The position numbers were made by a program, and so were the translations under genes. A DNA stretch of 64,000 bases from Dendrophyllia cribrosa (Eukaryota; Cnidaria; Anthozoa; Scleractinia; Dendrophylliidae), in the NCBI GenBank assembly GCA_024195265.1, contig JAJLRJ010000004.1:28532434-28596433 (forward strand), written 5' to 3'. Under the pieces are notes generated by a model, which ran no database searches, was not told where the DNA came from, and saw only the letters and a list, made by a program, of their open reading frames with translations. Below are positions 1 to 7,978 of the stretch, piece after piece (positions within the stretch are counted from its first letter, which is position 1; every line of letters begins with the position of its first letter).

Positions 1-28
1 TACAAACCAACTAATATAGCGGTTGGTT

Positions 29-628
29 ATGGACCCAAGAAAGCTGCCATTCAACGCACTAATCGTGGGCCCCACTAACTCTGGCAAGACACAGTATCTT
101 CTCTCCCAACTGCGAGGCCCCTTTAGGGGTTGTTTTGATTACATCGTTTTATTCTGCCCCACATTTGTTAAGAACAAGACATACGATGGCTTCGTGGACC
201 GCGATCCGCACATCTTCGTCATCGTCTGCCAGCAGCATGAAATCGAAGACTGGTTGAGACTGGCGAGCTTCTTTTTCACATGCACCAACACTTTATTCAT
301 TCTCGATGACTGCGCCGCCTCCAAAGATGTCAAAGGCCGCACGGGCTAGCTGGTCAATCTGGGGTTCAGTGCAAGGCATGACGGCATATCCGTGTGGGTC
401 TTGACCCAGCAGATCACCAGCATTGCCAAGCCATATCGTGACAACATTGCAGCGATCGTGCTCTTTTACACACCATCCAGCAAGACAACCAAAGCCATAT
501 TCGAAGATTATGCCGGCGAGCTCTCCCACGAGGAGTACAAAGAGTTTATTGCAAGGCTCAAATCCAGCAAGTTTTCCCACCTGGTTTTCTCTCTGAGACA
601 CCCGTATGGAATTGAGTACAAGATTTAA
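29..628 (+). pseudogene. A32/FtsK-type genome-packaging ATPase, interrupted by an in-frame TAG
   Basis: This would be the Polinton packaging ATPase that pumps DNA into capsids. From the ATG at 29 the Walker A motif GPTNSGKT is at residues 14-21 and a Walker B strand LFILDD at 89-94, followed by the conserved DDCAASKDVKGRTG stretch. Codon 107 (347-349) is TAG. The same frame stays open afterwards to TAA at 628 and keeps family-like sequence including VWVLTQQ, so only this codon breaks a ~199-codon gene. A C-to-T change of a glutamine codon would explain it. A sequencing error or readthrough cannot be excluded. TTG at 23 extends the frame but ATG at 29 matches the usual short start. Confidence 0.85.
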
Positions 629-632
629 ACAC

Positions 633-643
633 ACATATATACC
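633..643 (+). promoter_or_regulatory. Polinton gene-start motif
   Basis: ACATATATACC directly abuts the ATG at 644. It is one of eight copies of a CATAT-N-TATAC-like motif found in front of the element's genes. The role as promoter or initiator is inferred from position and repetition. Confidence 0.55.
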
Positions 644-883
644 ATGAATGCGCCAACAAGGCTACACAAGCTCACTGTGCTTTCACAGCTTTTGGATGAA
701 TTGCACAAACACACACTTGAGGTGCAAAACAAAATTATCAAAGCCGCTGGTGAGGAAGATCTGCGCCTCATGCTTCTCAACAGATATCCCTTGCGGTTGA
801 ATTCTATGCCAGACACCATAGCGGGGGTGGTACGAGAGCTTGAAGCCCTTTTGCCAGACATCAAGAGAATTATTGAAAATTAA
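644..883 (+). CDS. Small Polinton protein of unknown function (79 aa)
   Basis: I do not recognise this protein. The ATG at 644 is 15 bp after the ATPase stop and immediately follows the shared gene-start motif, which supports both the gene and its start. The product is charged and mostly helical in appearance, rich in Leu, Glu and Lys, with no cysteine pair, signal peptide or membrane segment, and ends in LLPDIKRIIEN. Its stop is part of a TAA-plus-A9 run followed at once by the next start motif. A role in virion assembly or as a partner of the ATPase is only a guess from position. Confidence 0.6.
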   Translation: MNAPTRLHKLTVLSQLLDELHKHTLEVQNKIIKAAGEEDLRLMLLNRYPLRLNSMPDTIAGVVRELEALLPDIKRIIEN

Positions 884-891
884 AAAAAAAC

Positions 892-904
892 ACATATGTA
901 TACC
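892..904 (+). promoter_or_regulatory. Polinton gene-start motif
   Basis: ACATATGTATACC ends 4 bp before the ATG at 909 and directly follows the A-rich 3' end of the previous gene. The copy supports ATG 909 over the longer open frame that begins at a TTG at 840. Confidence 0.55.
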
Positions 905-908
905 CCTG

Positions 909-1574
909 ATGGCTGAAGCAGCAGAAGACCAGGTCGCCTTGAACGAAGTAATGCAGATGCTGGAGGCCACCCCTGGTGCCGCACCTCCCACAGGGCTAGT
1001 TGGAGACAATGACATTCCTGCCAAACGTGAGAAGCTTGCAATCCTTGTTTCAACTGGCAAGGCAAAAGAAGCTATCGGCGTACAGCTCACACACGATCGT
1101 GTGGCGCGGCTGTCAGACAAGGACGTTGAGAAGTACTGCAAAAGGTACGAGGCCTACGTCGGCAGCAAGACGACCGAATCCCTAATTGATTCAACTATCA
1201 CGCTCGCGACCAAAGGCATTGGCCTAGTGGCCACGATTGATGACGCCAATGAGTTGCAGCAAGAAATCAAGAACAACTACATCATCAACCATGAGCTGGC
1301 AAATCTTGCTGGGGATCTTGCCCTGCGATGCGGACGATGGCTGGCGCTTGCCTTTGCTGCTCTCATCACAACAAAACACATCAAGTTTGAACGAGAGCCT
1401 GATTTGATAGAATTAGAACCCCAGCCCCCACCCACACATCCAACCAGAGACAGTGAAGGCTATCCACTTGAGGGCCTTGATGAAGTTGGGTTGGGCCCTG
1501 TGGCGACCTCGCAGGAACCTGTCAGCAACCTGACAGCAACCTGGCAGCAACCTGACACATCTTGTAAAAAATAA
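909..1574 (+). CDS. Polinton protein of unknown function with hydrophobic segment (221 aa)
   Basis: I cannot assign a family. The start at ATG 909 is chosen because it follows the conserved motif by 4 bp; the frame is open further upstream but overlaps the previous gene. Residues 1-125 are acidic to mixed and probably helical. A segment around WLALAFAALITT (about residues 143-154) is hydrophobic and may be a membrane or membrane-interacting helix. The C-terminal 60 residues are rich in Pro, Thr and Gln, with near-repeats of a SNLTATWQQP type, and look disordered. Gene order between ATPase and integrase suggests a structural or assembly protein, which is inference. Confidence 0.6.
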   Translation: MAEAAEDQVALNEVMQMLEATPGAAPPTGLVGDNDIPAKREKLAILVSTGKAKEAIGVQLTHDRVARLSDKDVEKYCKRYEAYVGSKTTESLIDSTITLATKGIGLVATIDDANELQQEIKNNYIINHELANLAGDLALRCGRWLALAFAALITTKHIKFEREPDLIELEPQPPPTHPTRDSEGYPLEGLDEVGLGPVATSQEPVSNLTATWQQPDTSCKK

Positions 1575-1578
1575 AACT

Positions 1579-1590
1579 CACATATATACA
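1579..1590 (+). promoter_or_regulatory. Polinton gene-start motif
   Basis: CACATATATACA lies 2 bp before the ATG at 1593 and just after an AATAAAA-containing gene end. Confidence 0.5.
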
Positions 1591-1592
1591 GG

Positions 1593-2081
1593 ATGACCAC
1601 ACCACTCGAGACGATCCCTGAAGAAACTCAAACCCCAACTCCAACACCTTCCCGTGTTACCTCTGAGATCCCGAAAACAAAGCCTGCAACAGAAAAGAAC
1701 CCCGGCCGCGTTGCTTCTGGCAAAAGGCTAGCAGAACGCAACCGCCTGGCCCGCGAAGCAAAGAAAAAGGCCGAAGAACAAAAGCCTGCACCATCAAGAA
1801 GTGGGGCAACAAGCGGCACAACAAGTGGCACAACAAGTGACACAACAAGTGGCACAACGAGTGACAGCAACAGCTACTCAATCTTTTATATTCTGGGGTT
1901 TGGAGGGTTGGCTGTCTCTCTTGCTGGTGTTTATTACCAACGCGAAGCCATAATGCAAAGGTTTGGACGCAAATCAAACACCACACCGGCAACACCAGCA
2001 ATCACACCAGAAGACGCAACACCCCCAGCAACACCCCCATCTCGAATTCCAGTGAGACAAGGAATTAAAAAAATGGAATAA
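1593..2081 (+). CDS. Thr/Pro-rich single-pass membrane protein of Polinton (162 aa)
   Basis: No family is recognised. The layout is clear: a Thr/Pro/Glu-rich N-terminus (about 1-35), a strongly basic stretch with SGKRLAERNRLAREAKKK (about 42-59), a short tandem repeat of GTTS/DTTS units (about 74-90), a membrane segment IFYILGFGGLAVSLAGVYY (about 96-114), then a basic, Thr/Pro-rich tail ending in KKME. The repeat and the low-complexity regions suggest a flexible stalk on either side of a membrane anchor. Such a protein could act at a virion membrane or in host entry or exit, but nothing in the sequence proves this. The start is fixed by the upstream motif. Confidence 0.6.
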   Translation: MTTPLETIPEETQTPTPTPSRVTSEIPKTKPATEKNPGRVASGKRLAERNRLAREAKKKAEEQKPAPSRSGATSGTTSGTTSDTTSGTTSDSNSYSIFYILGFGGLAVSLAGVYYQREAIMQRFGRKSNTTPATPAITPEDATPPATPPSRIPVRQGIKKME

Positions 2082-2086
2082 AAAAA

Positions 2087-2099
2087 TCATATATATACT
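2087..2099 (+). promoter_or_regulatory. Polinton gene-start motif
   Basis: TCATATATATACT lies 5 bp before the ATG at 2105 and begins 5 bp after the stop of the previous gene, which ends in an AATAAAA-type signal. Confidence 0.5.
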
Positions 2100-2104
2100 G
2101 CGCC

Positions 2105-2338
2105 ATGAATCTTTTCAAGGTTGCGATTACTGGTGCTGCAATCGGAGGTGTGATTCTTTTTTGGGGTGGATGTAACGTGGCCGCCTTTGAAACAATTCTC
2201 AGCTTGTTAATGAACAGGCACAACGAGCCGCCCAAGTATGTGTTCGTGCCCGCGCCCGAGCCAGTGCCCGAGCCCGAGCCCGAGCCCGAGACCGAGTCCG
2301 AGTCCGAACCCAAGATCGAGTCTAAGTCAGAAAAATAA
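2105..2338 (+). CDS. Small membrane protein with Pro-Glu repeat tail (77 aa)
   Basis: An unassigned Polinton gene. Residues 5-30 form one hydrophobic helix (VAITGAAIGGVILFWGGC), fitting a signal anchor. After about residue 40 the protein becomes a PEPEPEPETESESEP-type acidic repeat and ends in Lys/Ser/Glu. The DNA of the tail is a slipped CCCGAG repeat, so its length probably varies between copies. It is the third of five consecutive small genes and has its own start motif. An N-in or N-out topology with an extended acidic tail is possible; function unknown. Confidence 0.55.
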   Translation: MNLFKVAITGAAIGGVILFWGGCNVAAFETILSLLMNRHNEPPKYVFVPAPEPVPEPEPEPETESESEPKIESKSEK

Positions 2339-2342
2339 AAAA

Positions 2343-2355
2343 TCATATGTATACT
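2343..2355 (+). promoter_or_regulatory. Polinton gene-start motif
   Basis: TCATATGTATACT lies 11 bp before the ATG at 2367, the longest spacing of the series, and begins 4 bp after the preceding stop. Confidence 0.5.
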
Positions 2356-2366
2356 GGACACAAACC

Positions 2367-2588
2367 ATGTCTGACAACAAGCTTGTGAAGTCTATCCTCG
2401 ACGCCGCAACAATCACTGGCCTTGTCGCCGGTATTGGTTGGATTGGGAAAAAGACCATCAAAGAAAACTTCGCTGCCGACCCCAGTGCAAGCTTAATGAA
2501 CTACGTCAAGTTCACAGCCATCATGGCTGGCACCATTGCGCTGAAGAAATATCTCGAGGACCAGAAAATCCTCCCAGACAACATATAA
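2367..2588 (+). CDS. Small Polinton protein with two hydrophobic segments (73 aa)
   Basis: Not recognised. The frame is open from 2238, but that part lies on the repetitive tail of the previous gene; ATG 2367 behind the shared motif is the credible start. The protein has two short hydrophobic helices, around ATITGLVAGIGWIG (about 12-25) and around FTAIMAGTIALKKY (about 48-61), separated by a charged linker, and ends in DQKILPDNI. This hairpin-like arrangement resembles small viral membrane proteins in general, without identifying one. Confidence 0.55.
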   Translation: MSDNKLVKSILDAATITGLVAGIGWIGKKTIKENFAADPSASLMNYVKFTAIMAGTIALKKYLEDQKILPDNI

Positions 2589-2590
2589 AA

Positions 2591-2605
2591 AACATATTGT
2601 ATACA
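2591..2605 (+). promoter_or_regulatory. Polinton gene-start motif (variant)
   Basis: AACATATTGTATACA lies 2 bp before the ATG at 2608. The core is CATATTGTATAC, one base longer in the middle than the other copies. Confidence 0.45.
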
Positions 2606-2607
2606 CA

Positions 2608-3045
2608 ATGGCTTCGATTGCAATAATGGCTCTTGGCGCTGTTCTCAATGCTGCAGCTTTCACGGGCGGTAATTATCTCGCAAAATATCTGTCTGGGGAT
2701 AACGGAAAGGCAGCAATGGATGAGAAAATCCGACATGACCACGCTCTGGAACAATACCAAGCGGCTTACGCCAAATACCAGAAGGACCGCACCAAGCTCC
2801 TCGACTGGATTGCAGCCAATGATCGGAAGGAACACCAAGCTAGCAAAAACTTCCAAACCACTGACCAAGCCCTGGTCTTGTATAACCAGATGCACCAAAC
2901 GCAACCAGATAAACAAATCAAAGACAACAAAGAGCCTGTCTTCTCTGACTTCTATAAGCCCAGCCCACAACAGCAGAATGGCGAACTTGCGTTCATTGGA
3001 GGCACCCTGCTTGCGGGTGGGTATGCGGCTTATCGCTTTCTTTAA
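2608..3045 (+). CDS. Polinton protein with terminal hydrophobic helices (145 aa)
   Basis: Function unknown. Both ends are hydrophobic: residues 2-20 (IAIMALGAVLNAAAFTGG) and the extreme C-terminus (LAFIGGTLLAGGYAAYRFL), with a long charged, Gln-rich helical middle (about 30-115) that could form a coiled coil. A FYKPSPQQ motif precedes the C-terminal helix. Position directly before the integrase and the repeated gene-start motif support a real gene. A bitopic or hairpin membrane protein with a cytosolic middle is the simplest reading. The gap to the integrase start is 18 bp. Confidence 0.6.
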   Translation: MASIAIMALGAVLNAAAFTGGNYLAKYLSGDNGKAAMDEKIRHDHALEQYQAAYAKYQKDRTKLLDWIAANDRKEHQASKNFQTTDQALVLYNQMHQTQPDKQIKDNKEPVFSDFYKPSPQQQNGELAFIGGTLLAGGYAAYRFL

Positions 3046-3049
3046 ACAA

Positions 3050-3060
3050 ACATATATACC
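3050..3060 (+). promoter_or_regulatory. Polinton gene-start motif
   Basis: ACATATATACC lies 3 bp before the integrase ATG at 3064, identical in core to the copy at 633-643. Confidence 0.55.
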
Positions 3061-3063
3061 CCT

Positions 3064-4053
3064 ATGGAGACGAAACTCTCTAAGATCTATTACAGCCCGA
3101 AAGGGTATTGGAAAGGGCTTGCCGCTGTCAAAAAGCTAGCTGCAGCAGCCAAGGTCTCTGATGATGTCGCAAAGAAATGGCTGGTCAAACAAGCCCTTTG
3201 GCAAGTTTACCTCCCAGCGCCACGCCATATCCCTCGGCCCAAGTTTGATGTCTCATCACCCAATGCAGTGCATCAAGCAGATCTTCTCTTCCTACCCCAC
3301 GACAAACTTCCACACGGGAGAAAGGTTTACAAATACGCATTAACCCTTGTTGATGTGGCTAGCCGATACAAAGCAGCAGAACCTCTAACTTCGAAAGAGT
3401 CTGAAGAAGTCTCAAGGGCATTTCAGAAGATTTACAGGCGTGGGCCTTTGAAATGGCCTCAACTCTTGCAAGTTGACCCTAGGAATGAGTTTATGGGGGC
3501 TGTGACAAAGACCATGGAAAACAACAAAACAACCATTCGTCGCGGACGGGTTGATATCCACAGAGACCAAGCAATTGTGGAGAGATTCAATCGCACCCTG
3601 GCTGAAAGACTGTTTGGTTATCAGTATGCCGTTGAAATGAATATGCCCTCTGGCCGGTCGACTGCTTGGGTCAAAAGACTGCCAGATGTTGTCTCGGCCT
3701 TGAACAATGAAGTGACAAGACTCACTGGCAAGAAGCCAAAGAACGCGATCAAAGAGAAAGCAATATCCTCCAAGCCCGCGACTCCTTATGCTAGACCTGT
3801 GGGGGTGAATGAGAAGAAGCTCCCTCCCCGGGTGAGTGTGAGATATCTTTATTACCCCGGTGAACTGGAAGGGGATGGGAGGCGTGCGACCGATCCGATC
3901 TGGTCTTTGAAGGTCCACAACATTGAGAAGGTTGTCACCAAGCCAGATGCGCCTGTCGTGTATTATCTCTACGACGGCCCTAAGAGAGGGTTTGTTCGTG
4001 AGGAGTTGATGGTTGTGCCCCCGGGAACTCAGTTGCCCCCAGCTGGGTTGTGA
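3064..4053 (+). CDS. Polinton retroviral-type integrase (rve, DD34E)
   Basis: The integrase would cut element ends and join them to host DNA. The catalytic triad is visible as D73 (HQADLLFLP), D138 (LLQVDPRNEF) and E173 (DQAIVERFNR), a spacing of 34 between the second and third residues, in an RNase H-fold core from about 65 to 190. No HHCC zinc finger is seen before it, as is usual for Polinton integrases, where a basic N-terminal helical region occurs. The C-terminal part (about 240-329) contains a small beta-rich region with SVRYLYYPGEL and PVVYYLYDGPKRGFVREELMV. The frame is intact. Its 3' end overlaps the convergent polymerase gene by 25 bp. Confidence 0.92.
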   Translation: METKLSKIYYSPKGYWKGLAAVKKLAAAAKVSDDVAKKWLVKQALWQVYLPAPRHIPRPKFDVSSPNAVHQADLLFLPHDKLPHGRKVYKYALTLVDVASRYKAAEPLTSKESEEVSRAFQKIYRRGPLKWPQLLQVDPRNEFMGAVTKTMENNKTTIRRGRVDIHRDQAIVERFNRTLAERLFGYQYAVEMNMPSGRSTAWVKRLPDVVSALNNEVTRLTGKKPKNAIKEKAISSKPATPYARPVGVNEKKLPPRVSVRYLYYPGELEGDGRRATDPIWSLKVHNIEKVVTKPDAPVVYYLYDGPKRGFVREELMVVPPGTQLPPAGL

Positions 4054-7000
4054 AACTCGATTGGTTCTGTGTGGATGCCGTCTGGCAGAACCCAACGCTT
4101 ATCGTAATAAGCAGAGAGGCCCAGCTTGTGCTGCTCGTAAGTGAACATGGCACCGTTGTGCATTCGGAAGCCCCTGTTGGTGGCCATGTCCCTACCCCCT
4201 TGCAGGGCTCTTTCGTACCTTTCCCAGCGAAGCTCGTTCTGCTTCTTGTTGACGCCCTTGGAGGACATCTTGGCCTCGCTGCTAGCCTCGTTTTCGACGT
4301 AATAACACTTGCTGCATAGGGCGATGGCCCGTGTGCCTTCCTTCTCAAGCTTGAACAAGCCAGGCTCTCTGCCGCTCCACTTGTCCCACGCCAACCAATT
4401 CTTCTTCTCCGTCTCGAACTGGGTGCGAGGTTCCGGGCGAACGGCCTCTTCCAGAGTGTCGTGAGCAAGAGTGAAGTACATGCTGTCCGTGTCCATCTGG
4501 ATGAGCTCGAAGTTGCGCCTGTCGAGGAAGTAATCTAGGAAGTCGTAATAGAACTCCAGCATGCGAAGCTTGGCAAGTTGGTACACAACAATGCCCACTT
4601 GAAAGGGACGATCGATGGTGACCTTTTGCTTTCGCAGCTCGATCTTGTAAGCAGCTCCAATCTCTTCGAGGTCATCGAACAAAGGTGAGCGGAGATGCTT
4701 GTCGACCTCGTCCTCGTCTGTTGTGTACAACGTTCTTGTCTGGCGCTCCACAGCTTCGATGAACTTGCCGTAAGCACTGTTGCCAAGAAGCTTGAACACT
4801 TCAGCAAGCAGGGCCTTCTCCCTGTCAGCGTCGCCTTTCCTTCGGTTGTTCGCAACCTCGCGAACGAACCAGTCGAAGAGCTTTTTGGGTATGTAATCGA
4901 TCGTGCGGTAGACTGCCGTGATCTTGAGCCCGATGTTGAGATACCACTTCAAGAGGGGGGCGTAGATCAGCATCTTTTTCGCTGACAACACACCCAGAAG
5001 CTTTTTCTGGTCGGGAAAGCGGGTTCGGCCACTTTCTTGGAGGTAATCGTGCATATGCTGTGGAACAAATTCGTCAGGCACTGCTTGGTTGATGAAGAGC
5101 CGGGGAAACTCTTCGAACTGTTCCCACAACTCTTGGGGGACTTCGATGTCCACTTCAGCAAACCCGAACCATCTGCCTGTATACAGATTCATTTTGAGAG
5201 CTCTCACCACCTGCTCCGGAGCGTTGTAATGCACAACCTTCTCTTTACCACAGGGCATCCCCTGCAGCATCGTGCTTGGGTAAAGGGAGTTTGCATCGAA
5301 CCCCACAAGCCGTTTCGTGATGCGCGCTAAGTCGCCGTATTTGTGAGAACGGATGCGGGTTTCGCCGCGCACGTGTTTGCGGGTGAAGAATAGGCTTGGC
5401 CCGCCAACCACAGCCCCCTTCAGCATGGCGTAAGCTTCTGGGCCGGGGGCGTATAGGGCTGGAGCATTGCGTCCTCTCAATGAACCTCGCAAGACGTATT
5501 GCATTGATACTCCTGGTAAGGAGACCGCGTCTTTGAAGATGTCCACCCCGAGGCCTGTGTAAAAACCTTTCATCGTTTGGAGAGCTTCGAGGAAGGGAGA
5601 CACGTCTAGATTGTTGTAATACTCCAGCCAGTCTCCGAATGTCTTCATGCCTTTCTCGTGGAAGATGCGATTGCATTCTTCGTGCTCCTTGGGAGAAAGA
5701 ACAAAGGTCTTTTTGAGTGGTGAGTACCAGCACTCGTATGGAGGAAGCACCGGGAAATCCAGCTTGTCAGTGCTGTCAAACCACTCGTATGGAAGCCAGG
5801 ATTTGGTCTGTGTCGCTCCATATGTCTTGACCGACTTGTCGTACGTGATGCCTGGGGCCAAATAATTCATGATGTCCAAGAACTTGTAGCTGGGAGTGTT
5901 GATGAACATGATGCGCCCCTCTTTCTCCGCAGCGAAGACCTCGTTCTCACCAGCGAGATGAGTGACAAAGTACTTGCGGATAAGTTTGAGATCGTAATGA
6001 CCTGAGTTGAAGCCGACCACAGGCACTTGGTTGCACCATTTGTCGATAAGCTTGAGTTGCTTCTCAGGAAGATTCTCAAGATCTGGGGGCATGTATTTTA
6101 CAGCCACGTCTTCTCGGATAGCTGCGCTTCGCCGCTCCAGGGAAGCATAAAACAGACCGATAAGCTCGTCAGGATCTTTGGAGCAAATGTACTCAGGCTC
6201 AGGGTTCAACGTGTCGGCAATGGAGACTGAGATGGGCACATGCTCGCTTTCATAAAAGAGATCGTGTGTCGGACGAGCTGCCTTGGTCTTGTCCTGGTAT
6301 GCTTCGAAGTCGTAGACGATCGCGTGGGGATATGTTTTGTTTCTTTTCTGTGGGCAACGATCATTCCACCAGGGGGCAGGCCGTTCATGCTCCCACCTTT
6401 CCACCACGGTGCACCCGGCGTCTCGAAGAAACTGAGTTCGTTGCAGAGTCTTTTGGTAAGCAATCGTCCTTGTGATTGTGTTGCCCCTTCGGTCAACATG
6501 AACCGCTTCGTCCCTCGTTCCCTCGGGGCAACATTCCTCGCAACCGTGCCAGTGACAGCCGTGGAACTGAAAAACTGTCTTGCTTGCTGGGTGATAGCCA
6601 TCGACTGGGGCCCCACAGATATAGCTCTCACCACCATGGCCGCATCTGTGATGGTGGATGTGAATGCCGGCCTGCTTCGCCTCCCACTCCAACCAGCACA
6701 CGCCCTTGACACCGAAACCTCCTTCTGGGTAAAAGGCTTTCTCAAAAGCTGACTCCGGAGGGAGGATACGTTTCCCGGGGCAGTCGATTTTGGTTTGGCC
6801 ACGAGTACACGTCTTGGAGTGGCGAGTTAAATGACAACTAATGTGAACCTCCCGCCGCACTCGCCACAAGTGTAATTGTTTGTGACTTTATTGATGTTGG
6901 TGATCAAGAAGGAGTGGTCCTCATAAATAGCAACAGTCATGGTTGGAGCGCCCACCTTGTTGTAATTCGCAGGGCTGTGAGATAAAGTGAAGTCACCATT

Positions 7001-7792
7001 GGGGTGAACAAGATATGCGGCAATACCTTGCTTGAAATGCTTTTCGATTTTAGAGAGGTGCCGCAGATATAGCTGACCTCGAAGCCCCGGATAAAAGGCG
7101 AAGAAGCTTTCCGCGAGTTCTCTGGATCTGCGAGTGTTGTCCCTTTTATGAGCTCCTCGATGGACAGCCAAGCAACGAAAAAGACAAAGATTGTCGTTGA
7201 AAGTGTCAAGAGAAATGACTTCTCTTTTGTTGCGAATCCAATCATGAAGCCGCCCGAGCCCTATTTGCAAGGGTTGTCGGTCAAGAATGACTTTGACCTC
7301 AAGCAGGACGGTGCGTTCATAAACCCATTTGGTGTCAGGCTTTTTGAGTCTTGCGTTTTGAAGACGAAGCTCTTCCTGAGATTGCAACCACTGTCGTGTC
7401 TCGGAGAGAGTGGCTAGCCAAGGCCCGGTTTGATTGTTTTGATAAAAACTTCTCAACTCCTCGGTTTCAGTGTTTCGCAGCTTGACTGTGGAGATTAACT
7501 TGATTGCGTGCCGTGTGTGAACATTTTGCTTGATTTTGTTCAAAATTCTGGTGACAAGAGAGTTTTCGAGCCCGTTAACAAACTGTAACGCGATTGTTCG
7601 TCTGCCATGTTCAATCCGTCGGTCAACCCGATCATAGATTTGAACAAATTGTTCGAAATCTAGCTCCGGGGTTTTTTTTTGAGGCTCGCCCTCATCGGCA
7701 GGCTCGATCCGCTCGATATTTCGTGCCTGTTCGTCCAGCCAGGCAATCAGATCGCGTTGATCGTCATCACGCCGTCTTCGGGGTTGTGGCAT

Positions 7793-7806
7793 TGCGTATA
7801 TATAAG
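7793..7806 (-). promoter_or_regulatory. Gene-start motif of the polymerase gene
   Basis: On the minus strand CTTATATATACGCA directly precedes the ATG at 7792. It matches the motif in front of the rightward genes (TATATATAC), which favours 7792 as the natural start over the longer frame from 7939. Confidence 0.5.
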
Positions 7807-7903
7807 GGGTTTTAATTTCTTCAATTGGTGATGCCCAGCTTGGACGTTGAGGGGGTTGTGCCATATATGGAGGGTTTTGGATTTCTTCAATTGGTGATGC
7901 CTC
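7801..7903 (-). repeat. 63-bp tandem duplication at the polymerase 5' end
   Basis: Two degenerate copies of a 63-bp (21-codon) unit share the stretch CATCACCAATTGAAGAAAT, then CCNTATAT and an ATG followed by a CCACAACC-like sequence. The duplicated unit carries both a TATATA box and an initiation codon (7864 and 7792), so the gene may have two promoter-start modules. Confidence 0.7.
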
Positions 7904-7978
7904 GCTTGCCGTTGCGGGTGGGCTCGGGGAAAAACACATTTGACTCCCTCTTACGGGTTTTTGAGAACGGGAATCCCG

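Larger units (their letters stand above)
4029..7939 (-). pseudogene. Protein-primed family B DNA polymerase (pPolB), one frameshift
   Basis: The replicative polymerase of the Polinton. Reading leftwards: a Pro/Arg-rich start with a 21-residue tandem repeat, an N-terminal domain with D-N-L-C-L-F-R (Cys at codon 252) and a later E-D-H (codon 342), a C2H2-like zinc finger, a module with V-D-G-Y and H-G-C-x-W-H-G-C (about 6541-6606), exonuclease motifs YDFEAY (about 6300-6317) and GFNSGHYD (about 5992-6015), polymerase motif A FDANSLYPS (about 5277-5303), motif B LGNSAYGK (about 4764-4790) and motif C MDTDSMYF (about 4476-4499). The frame breaks once, between 6827 and 6869, inside the zinc finger. 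ATGs at 7939, 7864 and 7792 are possible; 7792 follows the shared start motif. Product about 1,254 codons from 7792. Confidence 0.9.

Noticed and set aside
840..908. Extended N-terminus of the third Polinton gene from 840
   Set aside because: It starts at TTG, overlaps the previous gene and lies upstream of the conserved start motif.
6869..6869. A separate polymerase gene starting at 6869
   Set aside because: The codon there is TTG, and the sequence upstream in another frame carries the first half of the same zinc finger; a frameshift within one gene explains it better.
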